Of a stretch of 64,000 bases of DNA, positions 38,463 through 49,569 are shown piece by piece. Source of the stretch: Scleropages formosus (lineage: Eukaryota; Chordata; Actinopteri; Osteoglossiformes; Osteoglossidae). Where the stretch lies: assembly GCF_900964775.1 (NCBI RefSeq), contig NC_041818.1, positions 20,963,832-21,027,831 of the forward strand, read 5' to 3'. The first letter of the stretch is position 1. Each line of letters opens with the position of its first letter. The translations under genes and the position numbers were made by a program. The notes beneath the pieces were generated by a model that worked only from the letters and a program-made list of their open reading frames with translations, searched no databases and was not told the DNA's origin.

Positions 38463-38688
38463 TTTACACACACACAAACACATTGTCCAAAACCACTTAT
38501 CCCAAGCAGGGTCGCAGCGAGCCAGAGCCTAACCTGGCAACACGGGGTGCAAGGCTGGAGGGGGAGGGGACACACCTAGGACAGGATGCCAGTCTGTCAC
38601 AAGGCACCCCAAGCAGGACTTGAACCTCAGACCCACCAGGGAGCAGGACCCAGCCAAACCAGCTGCACCGCTGCACCACCGCACCCCT
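38463..38688 (-). mobile_element. SINE family A
   Basis: On the minus strand: GGGGTGCGGTGGTGCAGCGG head, GGTTCAAGTCCTGCTTGGGG B box, and a GGGATAAGTGGTTTTGGACA end with a short GT tail. Confidence 0.8.
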
Positions 38689-38714
38689 GTATTTCATCTG
38701 TCCTTCATCAATAA

Positions 38715-39250
38715 CTGTTGCAATGCAGGGTTGTGTTGGTCCAGAACCTATCCTGGAAGCACAGGGTGGCATACAGGGCACATTCTGGATGGGACACCAG
38801 CCCGCTGCAGGGCAATCACACACACTCATCCATACACACATGCACACTGCATGTAATTTATAGTCACTGGTTCACCTGAAATACATGTCTTTGGGCAGTG
38901 GGAGAAAATCAGAGCACCTGGGGAAAAACCACATCCCTCTGTCTGTCCATCCATTTTCAATGACCGCTTGACCTGATCAGGGTTGCGGTGATGCAGAGCA
39001 TTGGGTGCAAGTCCGAAGGGGGCGTATACCTCGGACTGGATGCAATCCATCGCAGGGTAACCATACACACACAGTCATTCACCTGCTCACACACTAATGG
39101 CAATTTAGGATCACCAGTTCATCTGAGTTGCAAGTTTTTGGACTGCAGGAGGAAACCAGAGCATCTGGAGAAAAGCCACAAGAACATGCAAATTCCTCAC
39201 AGACTGAATAGGATTTGATCCCAGGATTCTCCTCTCCTAGTACAGTTTTT
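38715..39250 (-). mobile_element. Two eroded family C-like repeats side by side
   Basis: Two successive copies, about 38715-38935 and 38945-39250, each carry an AAATACATGTCTTTGGGCAG-like or GTTTTTGGACTGCAGGAGGA module and a GGGTTGTGTTGG or GGGTTGCGGTGA section typical of the 5'-truncated fish element. Confidence 0.45.
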
Positions 39251-39735
39251 TGAGCTACAGCAGAGCACTAAGTCAGATCAGCAACTCTCAGGTTACACTG
39301 CCGTGTCCTTAATGACTACAGCACCTGCTGCCCTGGGTTCTTGTCTCAGTTTCTGCTCCAGTCTCAGCTTTGTCTCCCCCTACAGATCTAGGTGAATTTC
39401 AGTGGGTGGCAGCTACATTTTCTAGAACAAGTTCAACTGGCTGTCAGCCAAACCAGACTGGCTCAAACCGGATCCGATCAGACCCGGGTTAGGGCACCAG
39501 GTAGTTTTGTGGCGAAGGAACTTGACTTCAACTCCAGAGCAGCACCTCCCGGATTACCGCAGCAAAATCATCTAGCTACATAACTGGATGAAGTGTGGAA
39601 AAACTCTATCATGTACCAGTCACTCTCCACAAGTCTTTCCCAACCAAGGTTTAATTAACCTGTTTGACCCCATGTGGTTCTGTGCCTAGGGCTGCCGCCT
39701 CCAGCTCTGAAAAATAAGAAGTTCTCACACATATG

Positions 39736-39928
39736 CAATGTCTACAGCCGCTTGTCCCAGGCAGGGTCGGGGTGGGCTGGAGCCTAGCCCGGCGGCGTGG
39801 GGCGCAGGGGACACACCCCGGATGGGATGCCAGTCCGCTGCAAGGCACCCCAAGCAGGACTCGAACCCCAGACCCACCACAGCTCAGACCCCGACCAAAC
39901 CCGCTGCGCTGCTGCATCACCGCCCCCC
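39736..39928 (-). mobile_element. SINE family A
   Basis: On the minus strand: GGGGGGCGGTGATGCAGCAG head, GGGTTCGAGTCCTGCTTGGG B box, and GGGACAAGCGGCTGTAGACA end. Confidence 0.8.
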
Positions 39929-41252
39929 AGAAGCTGACATTTCATGTCGAAATATAATGTAATAAATATAGATATTATTTGCTGTTTGTTGCATATACGT
40001 CATACCCTAACCCTGATACCTAATAATGAGTCGTGTTAAGTGCAGAAGACCCCCCAGAACGGTCCAATCTGAGACGTGCAATTGCTAAGGCTGGCCCTGC
40101 TGGTCGTGTACGTCAGGAATGTCAACCCTCACATTTCACTCCGTCAATGACGGCACTGTTCTTCTACAACTGGCGCTTCTGAGGAAGTCCCGGCTGCACA
40201 TGTAGGCTTGTGATACAGCACGAGTGTCCCAGTTCGGTCGAAGCGCCGGGCATCATGTGCTGAGCCCATGTGACCTGTTGCATGGAGTTGCATCAGTCTG
40301 AGCACCTTCCGTGACCCGGAGCGTGACGTTTGGAAGGGCCGCTCCCTGCCGTCGACGCCACCTGCATCGTGACCAAATGAGTGGCGGAAGCACGCGATGG
40401 GGCTGCCTACACGTCTGAGCGAACCTCCCCTCTGAGGCCACGTCCTTCTGGGTCCTCCTTCATTTTTTCGCACGGTCATAAATACACAGGTGTGAACGTG
40501 TTTGTACTACTTGCTAAGGGTTGTAATTTTTGGATTGATTCAAAATGTTCAGATTTTATCTCACAGTTTTACGGATGCTTCACTGCTGTTATTAACAGAA
40601 AAATAAAGTTCCACCTGGGAGACAGTAGCTTATGGGGTCGAGGTGTCCATCCATGCCATAAACTGACTCGGCAAAAAAGGCGATCCTTACCCTCTCACTG
40701 TTGTCCTTCACAGCGATAACGACAGCGGAGTAGGGGACATGTCCCCCCAGTGTCCCCCAGTATACCTGTATAAGTCCACTGAGTAATATTTGAACATTTT
40801 TTTGTTCCTCATACCTGACTGAGTGCCTCCTGAACGAGATGGGGGTATTTCAACAAACCTGAATTCAAGGTTGTGAAGTTTTTCTTGTTCAGTTCAATGT
40901 AGAACTGGCTCCCTGTCCAGGATGCAGCCCCCCCCCCCAACCTTGTGTCCAATGCTCCCGGATAGGCTCCGGTTCACCAGGACTCTGCTCGGGACAAGCG
41001 GTTACTGAATTTACATGGATGGAATTTAGTCTCTGCATTCCAAGATTAACAAGAGCCTCAGAGACCAGATATAACTGTACTTTAAATAAAGCCGCGTCCA
41101 TATTTCAACGTTAAATCCATATTTTCTACTTTCATGGACCGTGCATCATTTACTTCTCACTATTTTCAGTGTAGTGGCCATCATGGCCTTACTGTGGTGT
41201 AGCAGGTCAGAGAGGTACACAATATCCCACTTGACAAAGATGAAGTAGTGTC

Positions 41253-41258
41253 TTTATT
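41253..41258 (-). promoter_or_regulatory. sting1: sting1 polyadenylation signal
   Basis: Minus-strand AATAAA about 190 bases after the sting1 stop codon. It predicts a short 3' UTR. Confidence 0.6.
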
Positions 41259-41445
41259 GAGGTAAATATTGCTGCTCACTTTCACCACTCATATGTTTGT
41301 CCAGTACAGCCATCACTGCAGCAGTAAAAAAAAAACATCTAGTCTATAAAAGCTTAACATGCACACAAGTTTAACCATTAAACTCTTTATAAATTAATTG
41401 TTCCTTTGGAAAAATGATGTAGAAAAGTGTACGAAATCCACCGTG

Positions 41446-44400
41446 CTACCGGCAACACTGGGTCGGATGTATGTAAGTGTCCTCCACTGGGTCCCTGAGA
41501 GTCTGGGGAGCGTCGTTGCTGATCATGAGCGTTGGAAGCCTGGACAAGAAGTCTTGCGGAGGTGTGGCGTTTCTGGGGAGGCCGACCTCCCTCCGATGAA
41601 GGCCCTCTCGGACGACGGCTCCGTTGAGCACTTCTCCCTGGGGCTGCTGCACGTATTTCAGTATCTCCTTGGACAGGAAGTGAGGGTCGGCCTCTGCGTC
41701 GCAGTCGTCTGCGGAACACGGGTCACCCGTGACATTAGACACGGGCACGGACGGCAGATCTTTTACCTTAGCCATCTTGACTCACCTCTTGTAAGGTAGT
41801 GCTTGTGGTTGGAGCTGTTGCGTTGCAGTGGAATGGCTCAGGTTCAAACACCACCCCGTGCTTAAGCACCCTTGATCACGGTTCTTACCCTCATTTGCAC
41901 CAGTAAAAATGACTCTGCCGTATGAACGTGTAACTCGTAAGTATCTTATTGTGCAAACCTAAAATTGTGAGTCACTGGAGGAAAAGTGTCAGCAAAATTA
42001 ATGAAAAATAAGCCTTACTCATGTAGAAAATCCCTTAACAATCTGTTAATGATATATTTTCATTATAGTGGCGTGCAGACATGTGACGCGCTGCATTTTG
42101 AACCCAAGTCCACATTTAACCACGCTTCACTTGTGTTTACCCCTCAATCTAGATCACTGTCAAGTCCAAACTCATGTCTTTGGAAAGCATGGCTCACCAT
42201 CCAGCAGAATGAGCTGGTAGCGGTTCCGGCACTCTGGGGAATTGTCCAGGATTTCCTTCAGGGTCCGGTAGAAGAGCAGGACTTGCTGGCGGCGCTCATT
42301 CACTCCAAACCCCACCCTGCTGTCGTGCGACATCTGGTGTAGAGTGTCCAGGGGGGTTGCGTACTCCACTACACAGTAGTGGGGCTGGAACACACACAAA
42401 CACACAAAGGGCTGATAGAGTAAATGGGACTGCTGGTACTGTAGCGGATAGGGCGGCTGTGTTTGGGCCCACAGGTTTGAGTCCCACCTCCAGCCGCAGT
42501 ACCCTTGAAGCAGGGACTCATACTAAATTGCTCAGCTTTATAAATGGGTAAATGACTGTAAGAAGCTTAACATTGTAAGTTGCTTTGGAGAAAAGAATCA
42601 GCTAAATGAATACAGTAAATGTACATGGGCTGAGTACAAGAGCCCTACCTGCATTTCCACAACTCGGCCACCAGGTGGCGCTATGGTAACAGAGTAACTC
42701 TGCTTCCCCTCAGTCTCTATTAACCTCTGCAGCAAAGGAGCCCTTTTTTCTGCAAAATGTCCCTCTGTCAGAGGTGTAGAGGGGTGGTGAAGCGTATCTA
42801 GCGGAACTCACCCGCTTCTGGTCGTCGTACACAGCGTGCACACTGTGCTTGTAAACCCGGCTCCTGATTCCCGCCCTGTCGATCACTGTTTCTGGGAGGT
42901 TCTCATAGAACCGGATGCGCTGATCCATGTCCTCCAGCTGGTTGAAGACGGAGGCGCTCAGCGGCACGAGGATGTTGACTTTCCAGAAATCCCTTTGAGG
43001 CAGGATGTTGCTTCTGTGCTGAGCTCGGTACTCCTCAATGGTGGCCCTGAGTCCTGCAGCAGATGGGTTACGAGTGACTGAGGGTCTCTCATTTTAGGAA
43101 ATCCTTTCGAGATCATATTCATTCAATAGTCATGTTCAGTGGAAATAGAATGGTTGGCTCTACCGCCTTTGGATTTGGAGGTTGCAGGTTCAAGTCCCAC
43201 TTCCTTCTGTAGAGCCCTTGAGCAAAGTGCTTTGAATTGCTCCAGTAAAAATTATGCAGCTGTATAAATGAGCAAATAATTGCAGGTAGCTGAATGCTGG
43301 AAGCTGCTTTGGAGAAAAGTGTCAGCTGAATGAAGAAATGGTCACTGGTGCAAAGAATACAATGTGTTGGACTGCTGGACCCAGTAAGATGAGCAAATGC
43401 ACTTGACCTCTGTAAATCCAGCCATCCTCCCTCCTCTAGTTCTAGGACCATCTACAAAAACGAGGTCCAGATTTTAATAAAAACATTTCTGGATCCACAC
43501 AGAGAGTGTACTAAATTGCCCTCAGCTATCCATTATGACATAAATTCACTTTGCAACACTTCTCTCCAAAGTGACTTATACTGTTCAGTTGCTTACAATT
43601 AATTATATAACCATATGTGGAACTTTTAGTGGAGTAACTCAGCATAACTTCCATGATCATGGGTAATGCAGCAGAAACTAGGACTGGAACCTGCAACATC
43701 CCAGTCCAAAGGCAGTGGCTATAACCACTATATTGCCAGGATTTAGTAGGACTGCATTAGTTTTTCTACACCTGGATGACTGTTTTAGGATTGGGACAGA
43801 GCACCGTGAACCTCGACTGACACGAACCTAACCTTCCATGACCCAGGAGTCTGCTTTTGTGCCCTTGAGAGGGACGTTTTTACGTGAGCTGCTCCGCCGA
43901 GACACTCGCCTGCTAAGCAAAAGCGTAAGCGGCGTTCAATGAGAAAACATGTTTAGGTTGGACATACTTGGAAGCACCAGCTTCAGGTATCCCGTGTAGA
44001 AAGACCAGGCCAGTCCACAGGCCACATCCGTCTTGCGCTGCTCGCAGATCCAGGAAACTTCCACTGGAGTGGGACCCTGTGGGAACACAGAGGAGGAACC
44101 CTAAAGCACTGTCTGGCACGCGGAAGGCCGGAAGAACGCTTGGATGGGCTGTGTTGAGCACACGCTTGCTTTGATCAATGTGCGCTTCCCTTCATTCATG
44201 CAGCTTTTCCCAAAGCAACTTACATTGCTGATAAATACAACTTTATACTCATTTACCACGGTCAGTTTTACTCCATCAGTTCAGGGTAAGTGCTTTGATC
44301 AAGGGTACTACGGCAGGAAGAGGGATTCAAACCTGGCTCCTTGAAATGCAGGGCAGCAGCGCTAACCACTGCGCCACCTGCTGTCTCTGCATGCGAGTGG

Positions 44401-47400
44401 TCGTGAGCTTCTGCTATGGTACTTGGGGCCCGAAGTGGTGAGTACATTCTACAGCCTTACATTACATTACAGCATCACATTTACTCGCATATTACATCTG
44501 TGCATTTGGCAGAGGTACAATTCAGGGAGCGCAGCACAGATGATTGTTTTGATCTGCTAAAATCAAGCATATTTCAGCCAGGAAAAAAAGTTTTGCTCTC
44601 TTTGACTCGTTTTTTTTTTTCTGTTGTGTTGATCAACAGGTAGTGGAGCAGCAGTTGGCGCAGTGGTTAAGGCCACAGCCTCGGACTCAAAGGACCCGAG
44701 TCCGAGGCTCACCTGCTGCTGTAGTTCATTTACATTTATTTATTTAGCAGATGCTTTTCTCCAAAGCGACTTCCAATGAACTCTATATAGTGTTATCAGT
44801 CCACACACCTTATTCACCGCAGTGACTTACACTAGGTCACTCATCCATACAGCAGTGAGTGTGTCACATCCACACCCACACCTCAAAGAGCAGCACCTGA
44901 TCCCGATTAAAGCCCCTGGAGGCACTCCCCAACCCATTCTCACTCGCGGAATCTCATTGAGACAACCATCCCCCCCTTTGCCCCTATGGCCTCTTCTCCT
45001 TCGTCCCTGGTTCCTATTCTTCGTTCCCCGGCTTCTGATCATCCGCCTTGCCCCCTGAATTCATCTACGGCTCTTCTTCGCTCCCACTCTGACCGCTCCG
45101 ACTCTTTGCCCGTCCCCGACAACGAGAACTCACCTGATCCCTCAGTTCCAGGTAAACAATCCTGCACTTGGGTCCAGCCTTCCCCGTGTCCTCTGTTCCG
45201 CACGACACAGTGGAACACACTTTCTCTGTCACTCACACACTATAGCGCCCTTGAGCAAGGTACTTCCCTGGAATTGCTCCAGTAAAAATGACCCAGCTGT
45301 GTAAACTTCTGCTAAAATAATGCTGTGAGACAGCAGCGCTACCACAGCGGGTAGGGCTGCTGTCTCACAGCACCTGGGTGGTGCGAGAGGACATGGGTTT
45401 GAACCCCACTCAGTCTGTGTGGAGTTTGCATGTTCTCCCTGTGCCTGTGTGGGTTTTCCTCCGGGTGCTCTGGTTTCCTCCCACAGTCCAAAGACAGGCT
45501 ATTCAGCTTCACCCATAGTGTGTGAGTGACAGAGAGAGAGAGTGTGTTCCACTGATGTATGGATGAGTCACCCAGTGTAAGTAGTGTATCTTAGTAGTAT
45601 AAGTCACTGCGGTGAATAAGGTGTGTGGGCTGATAACACTACATAGTATCCATTGTAAGTCTCTTTGGAGAAAAGTGTCTGTTAAATATATAAATCCAAA
45701 GGTAAATAACTGAACACCGTGAGGTGCTTTGGAGAAGAGTGTCAGCAAAATGAATAAACAGTTCCAATGGATCACCCCAAACAGCTTTTTATACATTTCC
45801 AGCGAGTCATTTCTCTGAAAGTTTCTGCCAGAAGCTGCCGGTGGAGTACAGAGCCGTGAAGGATGCTGACTGACGGCATATGGTAATAGTGTGGGCACTG
45901 TGAGGCATCTCCTAACCGCAGAGCTCGAGAGTGTGGTCCAGCGGGGGTTTCCACTGTGGGAATGGGGACTTACCAGAAAGGGCCAGAAGATGTCTGAGGG
46001 CAGGCTAGCGGAGGAAGGTCGAGGCTATGAGGAGGCTATTGTAAATATTACGATGACCACATATTAATCTTCTGCTTGAAGAATTAACTTTTGACCTGCA
46101 TGACAATTCAAAGGAATTCTTGCATGTCTGGACATCCTTCTGGATCTTATTAGATGGTGCTCTGCGATCACGCATGTGAAATATCGTAGCCTTTTGATCT
46201 TCTGCTCTTGTTTTACGCATGCGGATGTGTCCGCAATTTCTCGTTGTAATGTCTCTGAGACTCGGCGTTGATAACAGGAAAAAAAGGAGAAAATTTTAAC
46301 TCCCGAGATTTCACCGTGTGTCCCTTCAAAGTTAGGTTTGGTATTCCGGAGGTACGCAGAACCCATGATGAATCGAAAAACTTGTTGATCTATGAAAAAC
46401 TTACAACAGAAAGGAGACATTTTTAATGAAAACGCAAATTCGTTGCAGGGGGTCATATTGTGGTTAAGGAACTTGTTTAGTGAAGTGAAGGTTGTGGGCT
46501 CATTGCCCTGAATTTCTCCAGAAGACCATGTGATGCTATGAATGGGCGGCTTAAGAGTGAAGGATAAGCTGAGCAAAGGAATAACAATAGAAAAAGTCAG
46601 CTGATGAGCCATCTGCTCTTTTCTTTACATAAATCAGATTATTTCTGCTTCCTGTTCTAATTGAGGTAGTGCTGACTCAGGGGTTCCCCTTTGGCGCCGG
46701 TTTCTCAACAAAAAAAGAAGTTTATTATGATGCAAGGAACAGGGAAATTTATTGTGGTCTTCAGCCGTACGTCAATATTTGTCATTTATTTCTTTATTTG
46801 TTTTATTTATTTGATTTTTTTTTTTTTTAATTTTATTATGTTTCCAAGAGAGGGAGGACAATATTAAATAAAAAAATACTTATTTATTAGGACAATATTA
46901 AATAAAAAAATACTTATTTATGAGGACAATATTAAATACATGGGGGGGTGCGGTGGCGCAGTGGGTTGGACCGCAGTCCTACTCTCCGGTGGGTCTGGGG
47001 TTCGAGTCCCGCTTGGGGTGCCTTGCGGCGGACTGGCGTCCCGTCCTGGGTGTGTCCCCTTCCCCCTCCGGCCTAACGCCCTGTGTTGCCGGGTTGGCTC
47101 CGGTTCCCCGTAACCCCGTCAGGGACAAGCGGTTCTGAAAATGTGTGTGTGTGTGTATTAAATACATAAATACTTATTTATTTAATACTGTCCTCCCTCT
47201 CTTGGGATGACACTTGAAATGCCCTCAGTCAAAGGCACCTGTGGCCATAATGGATCAAATGCAAAGGAGCAGAAGTGCTCCACTAGACATGTCAAGTATT
47301 TATTAGTAGGCCTTTGGACCCATCTCTTTCACTCATGTCTTCTGCACTTAACATGAGCTTTAAGGGCTCATAATGAGAGTCTTTTCAGATACATTATTGA

Positions 47401-49197
47401 AATGTACCGCTGTTAAGTAATATCAATGTGGTGATGTTCCAGTGCTTTCATGTAGGACCATAGCTGGTTCATTTTTTTGGTTTTGCTGGTTATGAATGTA
47501 AGATTTAACCCCTAAGATGTTAGGCCACCCTACCAGTATGCCCAAGGACTTCAGGATGATGAAGATGCTGCACACGACTACCACGGAGAGCCAGTCTTCC
47601 GGCTTCAGTCGAACGCCTCCGGTGATCGCCATGAGGAACATTATGGCGGCGCTCATGGGGGCCTTGCAAAGGAAGGAATTCACCTCCATGGGAACCTTGA
47701 TGTGGTACCTGAACACAGGTGAACGTGGGGAGAAGGGCAAGGGGGGAGGGTGCCGGTTAATGAATCAGATTTGTAACCTGAAGGTTGATTGTTCCAGTCC
47801 CAGGAGAAATGTTGCAGTAGCAGCAGGTTGCAAGTTCCATACCCTTCATTAAGTTGCCCAGTTTCTTTAATGGCAAAAACTGCTAGTCCTGTCGATAATC
47901 CATCCATCCAGTTTCAATAACCGCTTGTCCTTGGGTGGCGTACACTCTGGATGGGACGCCAGTCCATTGCAGGGTAGCTGTACACACACAGTCACTCACC
48001 CATTCGCACATCGTGGGCAATTTGACATCACCAATTGAACTGAACATCATGTTTTTGGACCGTGGGAGAAAAGCCACACTGACGCAGGGAGAACATGCAA
48101 ACCCTTCGCAGACTGAGAAGGGAATCAAACCCATGTTCCCTTGCACCACCCAGATGCCGTGAGGCAGCAGAGCTACATACTGCAGCACCAAACACCCACT
48201 ATCATGATATTAATAATTAATAATACTATTATTAGGGGGGCATGGTGGCGTGGCGGGTTTGACAGGTGCCCGCTGTGTGGCAGGTCTGGGGTTTGAGCCT
48301 TGCAATTCACTGGTGTCCCTTCCTGGGTGCATCCCCTCCCCCTCAGCCTTGCGTCCTGTGTTTCTGGGATAGGCTCCAGCTCGCCACGACCCCACTCAGG
48401 ACAAGCGGTTGTTGACGATGGTTGGTTGTTTGACATTATTACCAAGAGATTTTCCACTTGGGGCAGTGGCACAGTGGGTTTGACCAGGTCCTGCTCTCTG
48501 GTGGGTCTGGGGTTTGAATCCCGGGTGTGTTCCCTCCCCCTCCAGCCTTATGCCCTGTGTTGCCAGGTTAGGCTCTGGTTTGCCGCGACCCCACATGAGA
48601 CAAGCCGTTTCAAACAATGTGTGTCTTCCACTTTGATGTCTCCGTTAATGCCGCTTTGCTCTTAAAATTATCATATCGAATCACCAGCACTTTCTTTTAC
48701 ATGCATTTATAGAAAATGTGTTTTATTGACCACAAAAATCTCATATTTTAACGAATCTCATTGCTCAGCAGTAGAGCAGCAGTGTCTGTCCCAGGCCCTG
48801 ACCCCAGAGCTCAGACTCAAGATGTGCTGCTGCTCTTCCCACACTGTCACCATCGTGCCATCAGCCACTTTCTAGTATTAGCTGGAATGTTGCTGTGTGG
48901 CATGAAGTATTTCCATGCTATTTTTAGTCTTAGTTTTAATACATAATGCCGCCAACAGAAAAGGATGCATCCTCACCTCTTACGATAGAAGTACTCTTCC
49001 GCGATCAGGCAGAGGCCACTGAGGACCATCCCCAAGGAGAGGCCCAGGGCCAGCGTGGTGGCTTGAGTGTAGGAGACCCACTGCATCTGTGTGGTCGTCA
49101 CCGTGAGAGACAAAGCGACGAGTCCCGCTCCCCACTTCAAGGACGAACACTTGCGAGCCGGAGGAACAAGCGGTGCCGCTCTGCCCTGACACATCAT
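41446..49197 (-). CDS. sting1: Stimulator of interferon genes (STING), 6 coding exons, 398 aa
   Basis: ER-resident sensor of cyclic dinucleotides that activates TBK1-IRF3 and NF-kB. Coding exons: 49197-48977, 47708-47534, 44076-43968, 43053-42812, 42384-42198, 41708-41446; total 1197 bases in one frame. Four membrane segments lie in about residues 22-132 (TM2 ATTLALGLSLGMVLSGLCLI; TM4 WLSVVVVCSIFIILKSLGIL). The ligand-binding domain keeps the cGAMP contacts by alignment to human: S157 and Y162 (S162, Y167), R228, R234 and Y236 (R232, R238, Y240), E256 and T259 (E260, T263). The tail ends with LMIS (pLxIS, S375), APQTLRD (TBK1-like) and PVEDTY (TRAF6-type). Translation starts at the first of two ATGs right after the exon acceptor, as in zebrafish and human. 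Confidence 0.96.
41796..42005 (+). mobile_element. SINE family B, worn
   Basis: GTAGTGCTTGTGGTTGGAGC head, CAGGTTCAAACACCAC B-box region, and GGAGGAAAAGTGTCAGCAAA tail. It lies in the last sting1 intron. Confidence 0.55.
42431..42616 (+). mobile_element. SINE family B
   Basis: TGCTGGTACTGTAGCGGATA head, AGGTTTGAGTCCCACCTCCA B-box region, and TTGCTTTGGAGAAAAGAATC tail with CTAAATGAA. Confidence 0.7.
43148..43338 (+). mobile_element. SINE family B
   Basis: TGGTTGGCTCTACCGCCTTT head, GCAGGTTCAAGTCCCACTTC B-box region, and CTGCTTTGGAGAAAAGTGTC tail. Confidence 0.65.
43545..43742 (-). mobile_element. Old family B SINE
   Basis: On the minus strand: CTGGCAATATAGTGGTTATA head, GCAGGTTCCAGTCCTAG B-box region, and CACTTTGGAGAGAAGTGTTG tail. 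Confidence 0.55.
44190..44386 (-). mobile_element. SINE family B
   Basis: On the minus strand: GACAGCAGGTGGCGCAGTGG head, CCAGGTTTGAATCCCTCTTC B-box region, and TTGCTTTGGGAAAAGCTGCA tail. Confidence 0.65.
44730..45240 (-). mobile_element. Family C repeat interrupted by an LTR-like insertion
   Basis: The 3' part (44730-44855, TCGCTTTGGAGAAAAGCATC tail) and a further part (45208-45240, AGTGTGTGAGTGACAGAGAA) join seamlessly when compared with other family C copies. The intervening 352 bases are a separate insertion. Confidence 0.6.
44856..45207. mobile_element. Solo LTR-like fossil, probably Ty3/gypsy-type
   Basis: A sharply bounded 352-base block beginning TGAGTGTGTC and ending GCACGACA sits inside a family C repeat. 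The near-end text TGCACTTGGGTCC recalls fish gypsy LTR ends. Short matching flanks (CAG/CAGTG) suggest a 4-5-bp target duplication. No internal retroelement genes accompany it. Family and age are tentative; it is younger than the host repeat. Confidence 0.45.
45322..45695 (+). mobile_element. SINE-like repeat family C, near full length
   Basis: Cloverleaf-like head GCGGGTAGGGCTGCTGTCTC, GGGTTTGAACCCCACTCAGT B-box region, TCTGGTTTCCTCCCACAGTC, and TCTCTTTGGAGAAAAGTGTC tail. Confidence 0.8.
46075..46215. repeat. Unclassified dispersed repeat, copy 1
   Basis: Shares GCATGTCTGGACA..CTTCTGG, a GATCAC block, and a TAGCCTTTTGATCTTC / TAACCTTTTGGCCTTG block, in order, with 49570-49715. Both lie in sting1 introns. 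The family is not recognised. Confidence 0.5.
46844..47205. mobile_element. Inverted-repeat element (MITE-like) carrying a nested SINE
   Basis: Left end CCAAGAGAGGGAGGACAATA and right end (reversed) CCAAGAGAGGGAGGACAGTA form inverted repeats that extend into TTAAATAAA. The left arm contains a short GGACAATATTAAAT tandem repeat. The interior is taken up by the SINE at 46942-47155. The target duplication is not clear. Confidence 0.6.
46942..47155 (+). mobile_element. SINE family A, intact, nested
   Basis: Full-length copy: GGTGCGGTGGCGCAGTGGGT head, GGGTTCGAGTCCCGCTTGGG B box, AGGGACAAGCGGTTCTGAAA end and a (GT)n tail. A perfect 12-bp target duplication TATTAAATACAT lies at 46930-46941 and 47156-47167. 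A good family reference copy. Confidence 0.92.
47905..48190 (-). mobile_element. Family C-like repeat
   Basis: On the minus strand: GCTGCAGTATGTAGCTCTGC head, GGGTTTGATTCCCTTCTCAG, TGGCTTTTCTCCCACGGTCC, then CCCTGCAATGGACTGGCGTC and GGACAAGCGGTTATTGAAAC. Confidence 0.6.
48235..48425 (+). mobile_element. SINE family A
   Basis: GGGGGGCATGGTGGCGTGGC head, TCTGGGGTTTGAGCCTTGCA B-box region, GGACAAGCGGTTGTTGACGA end. Confidence 0.75.
48460..48625 (+). mobile_element. SINE family A, internally shortened
   Basis: GGGGCAGTGGCACAGTGGGT head and GGGGTTTGAATCCCGGGTGT. About 30 bases of the usual body are missing after the B box. It ends GAGACAAGCCGTTTCAAACA. Confidence 0.75.
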
Positions 49198-49310
49198 CTG
49201 AGGTTCACACAAACCCAAACACGCAGAAGAAAAACAGAGGTTTTTATCAGTTAAAAAAAAAAAGTCAGCAATGTTGCTTGGCAAGAAAACGTGTTGTAAG
49301 GTTGTGATCC

Positions 49311-49509
49311 TGGTGGCACGGTGGCACAGTGGCACAGTGGGTTGGACCGGGTCCTGCTCTCCCGTGGGTCTTGGGTTCAAGTCCCGCTTGGGGTGCCTTG
49401 TGACAGACTAGCCTCCTGTCCTGGGTGTGTCCCCTCCGGCCTTGTGCCCTGTGTTACCGGGTAGGCTCCCGTATGGAACAAGCAATTCAGAAGGTGTGTG
49501 GGTGTGTGT
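49311..49509 (+). mobile_element. SINE family A with target duplication
   Basis: The head has GGTGGCACAGTGGCACAGTG, with an extra partial repeat of the start. B box TTGGGTTCAAGTCCCGCTTG and a GT-rich tail follow. GTTGTGATCC at 49301-49310 and 49510-49519 is a perfect 10-bp duplication. Confidence 0.88.
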
Positions 49510-49569
49510 GTTGTGATCCCTGCCAGAAGCCCCCCCCCCCCCCCCAATATGTAGATGACTGAAGTGTTT

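Larger units (their letters stand above)
35760..41252. other. Repeat-rich intergenic region between the DDIT4-like gene and sting1
   Basis: No gene recognised. It contains SINE and SINE-like copies of families A, B and C (separate entries), plus an eroded repeat tail at about 40930-41024 (AGGCTCCGGTTCACCAGGAC, GACAAGCGGTTACTG). About 460 bases at 40010-40470 are not assignable to a repeat family. Confidence 0.5.

Noticed and set aside
40283-40291. A further GTTGCATCA-like CARE match
   Set aside because: It is isolated, far from any promoter, and expected by chance.
41709-41775. Start codon of a separate protein overlapping the last sting1 exon
   Set aside because: It is intron sequence before a clear acceptor at 41709; the exon joins in phase to the ligand-binding domain.
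46064-46612. A 182-codon minus-strand frame in a sting1 intron
   Set aside because: It overlaps a dispersed repeat and AT-rich intron sequence, with no family match or splice support.
48973-49380. A longer sting1 N-terminus read straight through into the upstream intron
   Set aside because: The added part is SINE sequence, and a clear acceptor stands directly before the double ATG.
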